64,000 nucleotides of DNA from Crocodylus rhombifer (Eukaryota > Chordata > Crocodylia > Crocodylidae), in NCBI GenBank assembly GCA_038503035.1, contig JAVSML010018990.1, forward strand, positions 62,001 through 126,000, given 5' to 3'. The position numbers were made by a program, and so were the translations under genes. Shown here one piece after another: positions 47,494 through 58,434 of this stretch. The number at the start of each line of letters is the position of its first letter. The first letter of the stretch is position 1. The notes under the pieces were generated by a model. The model was not told the origin of the DNA. It did not search any database and saw nothing but the letters and a program-made list of their open reading frames with translations.

Positions 47494-47978
47494 AGGAATG
47501 CCACATATGTGGCCACAGGCTGGGTCCAGCCCGTGGAGCCCAGTGATGGTCCAGCCCATGGGTTTTAGACCAAACCAGCACACTCATGTACCACATGCCA
47601 GCCCTGGTCCCTGTGCTGCAACAGGGAGCAAGCCTGGGGCCCGCACCAAACTGGCTCTTCACATTGGTTGTGGAGCACATCAAGGTTTGAGCCAGTGCGC
47701 ATGGTTTGGCCAGCAGGAGAGTACATCCAGTGTGTGCCCCATGCCAAACCCCTGTGAAGTGAGCAACACACGTGGCCAGCCCAGCCGTGCACGTGCCAGC
47801 CCTTGGGCTCCCTCCGCATGAGAAACATCAGCCAGCATGGGCACATGCTGCACACTGGACCCTGGCAGACCACCCTTGCTTGCTTGCTCGCTCCACTTGC
47901 ATAGCCTTGATCTGGCCAGCGGAGCAGCTCAGTCACTCTCACCTGGCCAAGAGGGCCGGATGAGTTTGACACCACTAG
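47494..47978. mobile_element. hAT-type non-autonomous element with imperfect 8-bp target duplication
   Basis: The right end CCGGATGAGTTTGACACCACTAG is the inverted form of the common hAT terminus 'CAGTGGTGTCAAACTCATCCGG'. The left end AGGAATGCCACATATGTGGC is a diverged counterpart. Flanks are TTTACGGC (47486-47493) and TTTATGGC (47979-47986), 7 of 8 matching. The interior repeats 'ccagcccgtgg/ccagcccatgg' phrases. The left boundary is less certain than the right. Confidence 0.5.
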
Positions 47979-48139
47979 TTTATGGCCTTCAAACCCATTT
48001 TCAGAACAAAGATTGTAGCCCAGCATAGAGACAAAGACCCTAGTATCAAACAGGATTCAAAAGCTCTCTGCAGATCCCACCCCCAGATCACTATAATCAC
48101 AGTGGAATAGCTAAACATTTATTTTCCCAATAATCAAAC

Positions 48140-48220
48140 TGGAAAACTGAGGCAAGGAGGGTCAGCAACTTGCCCAATACAGGGACACAGCTGGTCACGC
48201 TCTGAAGCTCATTACAACCA
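48140..48220 (+). repeat. MIR-like SINE fragment
   Basis: AAACTGAGGCAAGGAGGGTC followed by 'agcaacttgcccaatacagggacacagctgg' matches the central part of MIR-type SINEs. Confidence 0.5.
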
Positions 48221-48284
48221 GCCTTGTGTTCAGGTTTGGTCTCTGTCTTTAATTCATTCAAAGAAGCTCAAAGTGCAACCATAG

Positions 48285-48624
48285 CAGGGGTGTTTAACCC
48301 TGGTGCACAGGCCAGATCTAGCCCCAGCACGTTGCATCCAGCTCCCGGGACTCCCCTCAAGTCTGAGGAGCCCCATGGGCCATGGACCTGCAGGCTAGGT
48401 CAGGCATGCAGGGTGGCACAGGGCCCAATCCTGGCACATGGGACAGGAAGGAGGTGAGCCCAATCCCAGCACTCAGGGCTGGGCAGAGGTGGTGCAGGGC
48501 CCCAAAGCCCAGGGGCAGCATGGAGCCCTGGGGCATGATCCTCGCGCACAGGGTCTGATCCAGCCTGCGGACTGGCCCCACGCCCTCCATTTGGCCCGTG
48601 GGACCAAAAGGTTGAATACCGCTG
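48285..48624. mobile_element. hAT-type non-autonomous element
   Basis: The left end CAGGGGTGTTTAACCCTGG is mirrored by a right end whose reverse complement is CAGCGGTATTCAACCTTTTG. The flanks AACCATAG (48277-48284) and GACTACAG (48625-48632) agree at 5 of 8 positions, and the three differences are all transitions, as expected from an old target duplication. No coding capacity is evident. Confidence 0.55.
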
Positions 48625-48959
48625 GACTACAGCCATCATGTTATCCTGAATGACCACTCTCTCATTCTGTCCCAGCTGTATTACTTTAGAGCTGCTGCCT
48701 ATTTTATTGTGTTCCAAGTCTCCATCTGGCTCCGAGACTGGCTGTAACCCAAGGCTGTCTGTGTGATTGCTTTCAGATCTGTGGTGTGCAGCTGACACAA
48801 GATCCTGCTGATCCTATAGGGGTATATGGATTTTGCGTGGCCTTGTCGCCGTCTGGGCAGAGGGTAGTTGTAGCCACTGGTTCTTCCATCCCAGCCTGAA
48901 GAAGTTGATAGTGTCATCTCATCGTCTCCATGGGTGCCCATCCACGTGCTCTGGGGTGG

Positions 48960-49230
48960 GAAGGGGGGCACTGCTCCAATTAAAACTCCACAGTGTCTCA
49001 TGTATTCAGTGTCCCACTTTTCAAAATGGCCATGGGGGTGCTTTAACTAAAGCTCATTCAACGAGCTTTAGTTAACGCACCCCCATAACCATTTTGAATC
49101 CCAGGACGCTGAATACAAGAGACTTTCCAACACGCTGAAGTCTTCCAATTAGAATATGTCAGCAGCAGACTCAATTAATTGAGTCTGCTCCAATGTGTTC
49201 TAATCAGAACATGGAGCACGTGTGTAGGCA
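48960..49230. mobile_element. Palindromic (foldback) element, copy 1
   Basis: The core hairpin at 49019-49098 pairs CAAAATGGCCATGGGGGTGC with GCACCCCCATAACCATTTTG and, inside it, TAACTAAAGCTC with GAGCTTTAGTTA. Outer arms 'cattcagtgtccca' and 'ggacgctgaatac' extend the palindrome. A perfect 26-bp palindrome lies at 49164-49189 (AGCAGACTCAATT and its inverse). A related element with the same hairpin is at 49840-50130. Confidence 0.65.
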
Positions 49231-49275
49231 TCCCATGTGACTACGACAATGGTTACATAGGAGACATCACCATTT

Positions 49276-49571
49276 GGGGTACATACACATATACTAAATT
49301 GACTTAAAATAAGGTGATTTAACTAACTCGCCTGAAGTTAAGCCACACTGAAGCGTACAACTCCTTGGCATGGTGGCAGCCATCTCATGAGCTAAGTCGA
49401 CTTATCTTGAGTTGTATTAATTTAGTTAATACACCTTGGAGGTGTATTATCTTGCACCTCAGTTAAATCGATTCTGCTCTGCATGTGTGTATGCTCTGAC
49501 AGTTAAGTTGACTTTAAAAAGTTAAGTCATCTTAACTGTCAGAAAGTTAGTACTGTGTGTACGCTCCCCCA
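49276..49571. mobile_element. Short DNA transposon with terminal inverted repeats, between two foldback elements
   Basis: The left end GGGGTACATACACATATACT is mirrored by TTAGTACTGTGTGTACGCTC near 49548-49567. The roughly 22-bp termini agree at about three quarters of positions. Subterminal repeats of AAGTTGACTT/TTAAGTCGA type are abundant, and the inner 'cttaactgtcag' and 'ctgacagttaag' form hairpins. The superfamily is uncertain (Tc1/mariner- or Harbinger-like MITE). Confidence 0.5.
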
Positions 49572-49839
49572 GTCACTTACTGATGCTCAGCTCTGCACTT
49601 CAATTGCATCTTATACAGCTTGAGCCGTCGAATTAATTTTCCAGTGCCTGGATGCACCAGGAGTTTAGATGAGATCTACTGGTACCAGCTCAGTCCAGAC
49701 AAGACACAGATGATTCTGGTTTGAGGGCAGAGTTTTCAGAAGTTATTTCTCCTGCCATGGTTAAAGGAAGGTTAATTGTCATTTGTAAGACACACAACCC
49801 AACGATGCTCTTGTTCCCCCAATAACTATGGGTGCCTGT

Positions 49840-50130
49840 ACATGAGCATGGAGGCTGCACCAACACACTGGTCTTCTAGTGCATCGGAGCAGACTCGATT
49901 AACTGAGTCCACTGGAACGTGGCAATTGCTGCGCTCCAGCAGCCTCCTGCGTCTCGTGCATCAGCGTCCCCACGCTTAAAAAATGACAGTGGGAACACGT
50001 GCACTAAAGCTCATCGAACAATCTTTAGTTCAAGCACCCCCACCGCCATTTTCAAGCACGGGGATGCTGATACAGAAGATGTGGCAGCACTTTAATGAGA
50101 GCAGCTCTCAGAGTCGCTCTAAATAAAGTG
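49840..50130. mobile_element. Palindromic (foldback) element, copy 2
   Basis: The hairpin at about 49983-50056 pairs 'actaaagctca' with 'aatctttagttc', and 'aaatgacagtggg' with 'cccaccgccattt'. The outer arms GCATCAGCGTCCCCACGCTT and AAGCACGGGGATGCTGATAC mirror each other. The flank GAGCAGACTCGATTAACTGA matches the right flank of copy 1 inverted, so this is an opposite-orientation relative of 48960-49230. Confidence 0.6.
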
Positions 50131-50289
50131 CTACCCACCCACCCCCAGCCCTGGAGCACATATAGAAGTGCTCTAAGTGGTGATGGTGACCGACAATCTT
50201 TTTTCCATCCCCTCTGAGCACAAAGACTGCAACCTTCTCTGACCAATGCTGGCCTTTCCACAACTACCCAGATCACCACAAGATCAGAT

Positions 50290-50620
50290 TGCCATAACTG
50301 GGATCATTTACAAATTGCAGCTCATGCAGAATACTCAGACTTGCTTGTGAAGTGGAGTTTCATACAGAGAGCAAGTTGCTGCATGATCCATAAGCTTCTA
50401 GGCGGAATCCAGGGGTTACAAGCAATGAAGCTTTAAATGGTCTGGAGCCTGGATACTTGAGAGACGCTCTCTTCTAAGGTTGGCAGAAGCAATCCCGCTG
50501 GAGTCCATCCTTATAAATGCAGGCCTCCTCCATGATGCTTCCTACATTTTGGAATATGTTCCCACTCCCACCTTGCAAATTGTTTGCTTTCTAGGCACAC
50601 CACAAGGCCCAGCTGTTCTT
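50290..50620 (+). mobile_element. Possible L2/CR1-like LINE C-terminal remnant
   Basis: A broken frame reads LQLMQNTQTC near 50320, then LNGLEPGYLRDA-like text near 50440-50470 (atggtctggagcctggatac), then 'ttttggaatatgttccc' where L2-type elements encode 'LWNSLP'. No open frame remains. The assignment is tentative and based on motif order. Confidence 0.35.
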
Positions 50621-50689
50621 CCCCCACTCCAGGGCTGTTGAGGAGGAGTATGCCGAGGTTGGCAAAGTTAGGAGTGGTCCTATATTTAT

Positions 50690-52465
50690 GTTGCAATTTT
50701 GATTCAGGGGACCTTGAGGAGAGGCTGAGCCCCTAGCCATACGGCATAAGAATCTGAAGGGATACATTAATAATCAAATCAACTGCAGCCGAGTGGTCTT
50801 AAAATTTTGCCAGGGGTCATCCCCCTTCTGTCACCACAGAGGGAGGACAGGGTTTATTAATGGCTGCTTTTTTACTGCTGGGGGACATAAATACCAAGTT
50901 GTTTTGTTCATCAAGGGTGCTGCAGACTGAAGCAGAATTTGTGGCCGTGCGCGGTTATTTTTGACACCAAGTATGATTTAGATGAGCTATTTGAGGTGGG
51001 CAGGTCTATTGGGTTCCTGAATGGCTGTCAAAATCCTCTCAGCTTTGCTCCGCATGGATACCTCCCACTATGGGGGGAAGATCCACATCCATACAGATAC
51101 CTGCCACTATGGAGGGAAGAGATGGGGCAGCGAGAGCTAAGGGCAGTCATTGCCTAAGCACATCCCCTCTTTTGTGTGCTTGAAGAATCGCAGCAGCCAC
51201 TCGGAGAACAAACGTGTTCGTGCCATCCGAGGAGCCCAGAGATGAAGTGCTGGACCTGCTGAAGGCCAGTGACGTTAGTGGGGCCAGGATTTCACTTTGA
51301 AGGATGAGACATGTGACACTTCACCACAAAACCCGATGATATTTGCCCTAGATTCCACCCTGGCCCAACGTCACTGGTATTCACCAGACCATCGGAGCGC
51401 TTCAGAGGGAAGTGGGTCCTTGAACATACTGAAAAGAGAGTGCATGCGTAGGTGTGCTTGGAGAAAGGTGTACTTTGAGTCTCTGGGAAGGGGCTAAGAA
51501 ATAAAATGTACCCATGGGAACAGCACTAGTTACACTCTTAATCAACTGAGCTTCATTGTTGTACCGAATTATTGCATTCGTCCAGCTGACTCCATGTTGA
51601 ACTCCTAATGCAAACAAACACAGCTTGACAAGAAGCTCCTTGTCTCCACCCAGCGCAGAAAGCCCACAAGAAGAATGCTGAAACCCGAACTCCAGCTACA
51701 GAGGAACAACCACCAGAAAGGAATTCCCAGAGATTACTAGGAAACTTAATGACTGGCTTGATGCATGAAACCTCGGAAGTAGGATTTCATCTGACATCCG
51801 CCTGGCATGCAGCTCAGAAAAGGCTGCCAATGGCAACATTCATATGAAGAATAGGAGGAAACTTAATCAAAAATTTGTATTGTAACTCAAAAGCAAAAGA
51901 GCTTAAGTGGCACAGACCCAGTTGCCGGACCCAGTCCAGCTTCTGGAGATGTCAGCAGCTTAACTCCCGTGCATTTTGTAGGTGCAGAATTGAGTCCATA
52001 ATCCTCAAGGGAGCAAATCCTTTGCTAATAGAAAGCAGATTCCCTTTTCCCTTCACTCCCAGGATCTAAGCCTAGCTCTCAGGAATATGTTAGCATCTTT
52101 TTTTTTAGTCTTGCAGTTATTTTAATATGAATATCTGCCTCTGCTCATTTTCATTTAGGCAAAATACAATCCAGCTCCCCATAGCTGACATTTCAATTAC
52201 ACATATGGCTCTAGGTCTGTAAAAGCCGTTTCTTTTAAAACAACATCAACCACTGCAACATACAGTCCGTTGTCCGTGTGAAACAACTACCTCATCTGGG
52301 GACCTGGTAATACGTTTTCCATTTCTCTATAGCTTTTCATCTGACTCCAGTATCACGGTGATCCTTACTACTCACTGCTATTACTCTCCATTGTTGGGAC
52401 TGCAGTAACCCCTTGAAGCCCCATCTCCAGCTTTGCAGCTATAGATACCAAAGTCCAAGTGCTGG
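50690..52465. other. Stretch without a recognised gene; short internal duplication at about 51057-51120
   Basis: A 72-codon plus-strand frame at 50939-51157 (MWPCAVIFDTKYDLDELFEV) has no recognised domain. Within it, GATACCTCCCACTATGGGG and GATACCTGCCACTATGGAG are adjacent near-duplicates. No splice or promoter context supports a gene. Confidence 0.35.
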
Positions 52466-52469
52466 GAAA

Positions 52470-52595
52470 TATCCTCATCCCAGTATTAGAAATGGGGAAA
52501 CCGAGGTGTAGGGGGAAGGTTGCAAGTCAGTAGTAGAGTGCAGATTAGCTCTCCTAACTAAAGCCCAACCCATTGGGCAACTCTGCCTCCCATAA
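52470..52595 (+). repeat. MIR-like SINE fragment
   Basis: 'tcccagtattagaaatggggaaaccgaggtg' followed by 'ggttgcaagtcagtagtagagtgcagattagc' and 'aactctgcctccc' has the MIR order (fraction-present, gaggca, cttgc, gcagag). Confidence 0.5.
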
Positions 52596-53914
52596 TTAAG
52601 CAAGCCTTACAACATACCTGGGACCAAGAAAAATTCTGCAATCAGCCACATAAAAGTACCACATTAGTGAAACAGCAGCATCACGTAGACCTTTACAGTG
52701 CCAAGAGGGTACGTTAAAGATGGGGGAGGAACGGTTTTAGCATCTGGGCCCAAAATCAGATCTGGCTTTTCCCCAAAGTCTGCACGTTATCTTTGGCTGA
52801 AGTGTGTAGCTCCGAGGGGCATATCACACCTGACCTCAAAGTTGCTTCTCTTTGCTGACATCAGTCCAAGTCCCATGTCACTTCCAGCTAGTCCGTGTGC
52901 ATGAAGTTTGGTGGAAACAAGTGCTGGTGTGGCTCACTCACCGCTACCACCTCTCAGCAGCAGGACATGTTAACCTCCCTCTGGCAGCCTGCGGACCCAG
53001 AGCTACCAGTGCCCTGTTCGTTTCTCTGGGTCTGGAAGCAGGGCCAGGAATCCCAGCGGCTGCTGCCAGGCGGCAGATCACTGGGAGAAAGGTGTTACCT
53101 TCCAGGGAGGGATCAGACGTGGCACTTACAAGGCCTGCAAACTCTTCCCAGGCGTTTCCTAACTTCTGCACAAGCCCACAGGGATCGAAGTCGGCAAGTC
53201 CCAGCAGAGCCCAGTGACTCAGCAAGCCACCTTCATCCTCTGGGCTTGAGAGAGAGCTGTTAAAAAGCCAGCTCTCCAACAAGCAGGCGTTTTCATTCTG
53301 TTTTGTTTTACAGGCACATTTACACCCACAAAAAAGCCTGTGCAAAGTAAGAGATCAAGCAGAGATATATAACCTAAAATGGGAACCCCCCTGCTCTCCA
53401 CCCCACCCCCCCCACACGCGAGACTGGCGCATTTCCATGGCCACCTTCGATACATACACGTGCATACCAGGCACCAGCCTGAAGCTCTACAGCAGAGGTG
53501 TTAAAAGGCTGCAAATGGAGTCAAGAATCAGAAATATGTTTCCTGTCCAACCCAAGCAGCACTTTTAGCAGCCTCTTTGCAACTAGGGTACTGCTGCCAG
53601 AGTCAAAAAAACCCATTTCACATAACTAGAAATATGTTCGCAAGAAGCCATATCCAGCTACAGTTAGGCCACAGCCATGTGTTGTGACTGTGTTTAAACA
53701 TGGCCACATGTTGTAGAAAGGAGCAAAATGCCATGTGAATTTTATATTGAGCAATTCTGAGGAAGCACTGAGAATCCTACAGCAAGCTGGCACTCATCCC
53801 CTGGGCTTATGCTGCTGCTTTTCAGTGCATTTTAGAGTCTCTGAAAAGGCTTCTCTGCTAAAGGACAGGCTTTGGACTCTTTTGGCTTCTAGCCTTTAAC
53901 CTCTCTGCAGAAAT

Positions 53915-54526
53915 CCAAGCAGGATTTCCCCATGTGATCATTAACAACAACGAATCCAGTTTATGAGGTGCACATTCTTCCCTGGCTCTTTCCTTAGTTC
54001 CAGCCCAACTGTAATAAAGAAAAAGAAAGAAATTAAACTGGTTTTTTTGTCTTAAATGTTACTGTCGTGAAGACACAACAGCAAAAATACAAGCAGCGAT
54101 ATATGAATGTTTGTGTATGCATGTGCACGCATGTGAGAGAGGTGTGTGTATCCACATGCATGCACATATACAAGCCACACACACATTTTTATACATGTAT
54201 GTATAATATATACAGGTATGTATAAAATGTACAGACATCCATGTATAAAATATACAGACATGTACAGACATGTGCATGCATGTGGATACACACACCTCTC
54301 ACATGCGTGCACATGCATACACAAACATTTATATATCACTGCTTGTATTTTTGCTGTTGTGTCTTCATGACAGTAACATTTAAGACAAAAAATCCAGTTT
54401 AATTTCTTTCTTTTTCTTTATTACAGTTGGGCTGGAACTAAGGAAAGGGATTTAGCCAGTGAAGAATGTGCACCTCACAAACTGGACTGGTTGATGTTAA
54501 TGATCACATGGGGAAATCCTGCTTGG
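53915..54526. repeat. 612-bp near-perfect inverted repeat (palindrome)
   Basis: The left arm starts CCAAGCAGGATTTCCCCATG and the right arm ends CATGGGGAAATCCTGCTTGG. Between them the arms mirror each other through ATCATTAAC, GAGGTGCACATTCTTC, CTTAGTTCCAGCCCAACTG, AATAAAGAAAAAGAAAGAAA, GACACAACAGCAAAAATACA and a TG/CA-rich part. The centre is near 54220, in an A/T- and CA-rich part where symmetry becomes loose. Several arm differences are CpG-type transitions (for example CGTGAAG against CATGAAG), so this is not an exact assembly mirror. No transposon family was recognised and no coding capacity is apparent. Confidence 0.9.
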
Positions 54527-54740
54527 CTGGATATATATATAAATCAATAGGCATCTCACATGTGTATGTAGCTGTAATTTTTGCGGTCCAAACAACAACA
54601 ATCCAGATGTCCACAATCCAGCCAAAGATCAAAAATTACATCACAAATCTTGGTTAATGTAGCTCTGCCACCACATTGTAGAGACCCATGTAACGAGGTT
54701 TGGTTGGTCTCCAAAGGTACGGAACATCTGCTGTGCCCAT

Positions 54741-54805
54741 TTCATAGATTTCATAGACATTAGGGCTGGAAGGGACCGCGGAAGATCATCGAGTCCAGCC
54801 CATCG
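54741..54805 (-). mobile_element. CR1 LINE 3'-end fragment
   Basis: TTCATAGATTTCATAGACAT followed by TAGGGCTGGAAGGGACCGCG and 'gatcatcgagtccagccc' is the inverted CR1 3' terminus. The following 54830-54900 (gacttgcccatggttccaac … gtggcagagccatgactggaac) looks like a separate SINE body. Confidence 0.8.
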
Positions 54806-55607
54806 ACTTCTCCATCTTTGAAAAGTCAGGCTTTCAGCGACTTGCCCATGGTTCCAACAAGATATTTGTGGCAGAGCCATGACTGGAACTAGTCCTGGAC
54901 CGCAATCCCCGCACAGGCCAGCCTCTATTAACTGAGACTTCCCAGAGATTCTCCTGTTGCTCAAACTGGGTTTCCCCCTGCTCTTGCTTTTATCCGAGCG
55001 TTTACAAAATCTGACCTTCCTCAGAGTTGTACGCAGAGCTCCCTTTCCAACATCCATGTCATAAATCTTGTGAGGAAGCCTACATGTAACTTTGCCAGTC
55101 ACTTTTTCCCCAAGTCACGCCATAATTCTCTCTTTGTATTGGGAGTCTGGATTGCTTAGCTGTGTGCTAACAAACATGACTCAGGAAAGACTGCCTTGAA
55201 CTAGAAACAGATTCAGCTGCGCTACAAGTCGGATTCCTTTCCTGGCAAATGAGCTTGGCTTGGGAGTTTTCAGTGAAAACCTTTCATTACTGTAGAAAAT
55301 GCAGCGCACACACTATTTTTAAAGGCTGCAACATCAGAGCTTTGAAGGAACAAGGTTGGGATAAAATACAATTTTCTGAGTGAAATAAAGACATGGAGAT
55401 AAGAGGATTTCTGCCCTTCAGACTTTACACATACTGACAGCCATCTGTGCTTAATAGTAATAGAAAAACAGGATGAAATCCTGTCCCTGAAAGCACAGAG
55501 TATAGCCAAAGGTCTCTTTATTCATGCATACAAGCCTGAGGAATGTGTCATGATACTTGCTTTGGCAACTAATTGCTGTATGTTGATCTAATTATGCCTA
55601 TTCTTAC

Positions 55608-55669
55608 CTTCTGTAAGAGATGTCTTTTCTGGTAGTCCCCTGTTGGAGGAGTTTCTGGGAGACAGGCTC
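55608..55669 (-). CDS. Candidate upstream exon of the minus-strand gene (unproven)
   Basis: This 62-nt segment lies between a TACCCTTTTTAATGAAG acceptor-like site and a consensus AGAAG|GTAAGA donor. It is open in all three frames. In the frame EPVSQKLLQQGTTRKDISYR with two bases left over, it would join the exon at 21338 (T GAT TAT ATC ATG) in frame. No start codon precedes it here and no homologous sequence is recognised, so it could be a non-coding exon or chance. Confidence 0.22.
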
Positions 55670-55674
55670 CTTCA

Positions 55675-58250
55675 TTAAAAAGGGTATTTTACAGAAAGTA
55701 CAAAACAGATTATCACTTTGATTCCAGGATTTGATATTCATGTGTGTGAATCACTGCCTGTAGCTAACCACAGAACATACCATCTCCACCTCCACCTCCA
55801 CCTCCAGCAAAAGAGCTGGGATAAAGCTCAGGATGTCAGATCCGATGAGTTACTGATTATATCAGAGAGGATATTGATATTCTAACTCTACCCTGCATGT
55901 CTGGGCCTCCTCGGTGCCTCGACTGTCAGACACAAACTCTTCCTGGCGTGTTTGGAATTGGAGGTCATATGAGGTGTCACTCAAAAGGCAATTTCCACTA
56001 GATCCGCAGCAAGAGCACAGATGTCACCTTGGACCTCAGTGGCACAAGACACTCACCGACACACAAAGAACACATGCGGCAAAAAAGACGATTTTCTCCC
56101 CAGAGGTTGGCCAAGGTTCAATTCATTGACAAGAATATATTTAAGCACGAATTCTCATTCCCGTATACAAATGAAATGTATTTGTGGGAGAAATATCAGA
56201 GCCCTAGAATGATATATGAGCAGTAAAGTGAGGGGAGGCTGCACTTCCTGTACCTTTTTCATGCAATGCTGTAAATCTAAAGTCCAAGACTGTAATGGCT
56301 CTAAATGAAAAGTGGATTAAACTTGTGACACAGTGGAAGAGCTCCTGCAAACAGTCGATATTTTACACATTAGAAAACTGTGGTTCTTTTGTTTAAAGAG
56401 GGGGAAGACACGGAAAAAGGAGGTTTATTTCTACACATTCACACAAAAACAGCAATAAATATCAAATTCTAACAACGCAACTGCTGCTCATTGGTGGCCA
56501 AACACTATATACATAAAACCATCTGCAAGGAAATGTGAGAATGCAGTAGATAAACAGAGGCACGTGATCCACTTCCTAGTTTAGATGTAGATCAGAGGTG
56601 GTATATTTATCAGAGTCCAAATAAGTGTCCTGAGGCACTACTGAGCTGAACGTTGTGGAGGTTAAGAGCTTTGCATGTGCCTTTCATTCAAAGTCCGTCT
56701 CTCAAGACAGGTCCAGTTCCCAACGGGACAGTACCACCGAGTTCACTGGGAGCTGGAACAGGCCCAGAATACTGCTAATGCTTGTGGTATGAAAAGCAAC
56801 TGAAAGCTTAGTGGGCCTGACTCCCCTCCAGCAAACATTACCTTCCACCGACTTCAGTGGAATTGCTCCCAATTTGCAGGGGTCTGAGTGCAAGAACCAG
56901 GTCCCCATGCGTCTGCAATAATATCCTTAAGTCCATCAACATCCTGGGCTTTAACTGGGCTGGAAGACAAACAAATTCAAAGGTGAAGGTCGAGTCTCAA
57001 GTGAAATCTCGCTGGCCATTGATTTCGGCAGTAATAAAGAAAGGCCAGGAAACGCAGCGCTGGGGGGAGATTCTCTCGCGTCTGCAAACACAAGGCTGAA
57101 GATAAAGTGACTATTAACGTCCTGAGTGGGACAATAAGGTCCTGTCTGCCAGGCATTTTGTTCTGAGAACAGGAAAGAATGGAAAAATAAGTCAACCTTT
57201 CATATCTAGTTGACATTTAACTCAAATTGGTCCTCAGTGGTCAATAGCTCATTTTCTTTATTACAACCCTTCTGTACAAGCTCAGAGGCATAATGCCGGG
57301 AGCCCATTTTATAAATGCAAAATAAATTACACAGATGGGATCACACGGACAACACTTTCTATCCTCCATGCATCCTACAGGCATTAGCCTTCACATCCAC
57401 CTTGGACAGCATGTAGTGTTGCTCCCTGCTACTGCTGTAGATGGGGAAACTGAGAAAGACTTTCCCAGAAAACAAGCAGTAACCTTGGGATTAGAAATAC
57501 AGAGTTTCTGGTTTCCAATCCCATGCTCAGAATACAGCTCTTTCCACTCCAACCAGCCAGGAAGATGTTGCAATACCGGGCACAGCAGAAATATCGAAAA
57601 CAAAGAGTTTCGTATTGATGGGCCAAATCTCCTGCAGGTGTAACACTCACAGTAGCACTGAAGTCAGTCTAACAGCTGGGTCACAGTATAACTCAATGAA
57701 GCTGCACCATTTTGGCTCATTTGAGGATCTGGCCTTTCCTGCCCAAGGTTGTAAAATCATCACATAAAATATTCATTGCACAGAAACAACCGCGCCAGAA
57801 ACCACTCCACAGTGTCTCACCCAGTAGCACAGTGACCCGACGAACTAGCTCGACTCCTTTTCCGGGCATCTTGAAAACGTAGCATTTTGTTCCCAACTCT
57901 CTTAAAGATGCTACATTGCTCCAGGGAAAGGAAATTATTTACTAAATCTCCCGTTGCAAAAAGGGAAGGGATGCTAAATGCAAGAGTATTTTAAAGCCTC
58001 AAATTAGTCAGCTCTGATTCAGCCAGGTGTCTGTGCCCCTGCCTAAGCTGAAGCATATGATTAGGCACCTGATTTCAAAAGGGCTACATGCTGACTAAGA
58101 CACAGGCAGGTGCCTATGCATCTCGCTGGGCTGAGGGCCTGGTGACTGCTCACGGAAGCCGCGTTCTTTGTAAAAGACTGCAGCCTGAACTACTAGAGCC
58201 GGGTCCCGCTGCTTTCGTATCTCAGTGCCTTCACCCGGGCCTGAAGCGAT
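55675..58250. other. Stretch without a recognised gene
   Basis: A short CCACCT repeat occurs at about 55784-55806 and a SINE-like fragment at 57300-57560. Otherwise no feature was recognised. Short frames here look random. Confidence 0.4.
57300..57560 (+). repeat. MIR-like SINE fragment
   Basis: 'gtagatggggaaactgagaaag' with 'ttcccagaaaacaagcagtaaccttgggattag' and 'ctggtttccaatcccatgctc' is consistent with a diverged MIR-type body. Confidence 0.4.
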
Positions 58251-58258
58251 GCCCAGGC

Positions 58259-58423
58259 CAGGAGTGGGCAAAACGCAGCCCGTGGGCCAGATCTGACCTG
58301 CGGGACCCCTAGAAAAGTTAGAAAATTAATATTTATGTGCCCCTGGCTGCCTGTCGTGAGGCCCTCGATGGCTTGCCAAAAGTAAGGAAGCGGCCCCCCG
58401 CCCAATATAATTGCCCGCCCCTG
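58259..58423. mobile_element. Short hAT-type element (family A, copy 1)
   Basis: The ends CAGGAGTGGGCAAAAC and ATTGCCCGCCCCTG are inverted. Target duplications GCCCAGGC (58251-58258) and GCCTAGGC (58424-58431) match at 7 of 8 positions. The interior 'ctggctgcctgtcgtgaggccctcgatggcttgccaaaa' is shared with 60695-60882. It is 165 bp and encodes nothing. Confidence 0.8.
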
Positions 58424-58434
58424 GCCTAGGCCCT

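Noticed and set aside
47494..48624. Pro/Gly/His-rich open frames on both strands
   Set aside because: They fall inside hAT-type elements with GC-rich interiors and have no recognised domain.
54052..54370. Cys/His-rich small open frames on both strands (CMHACTCIHKH-type)
   Set aside because: They are translations of a TG/CA microsatellite inside the palindrome, read identically from both arms.
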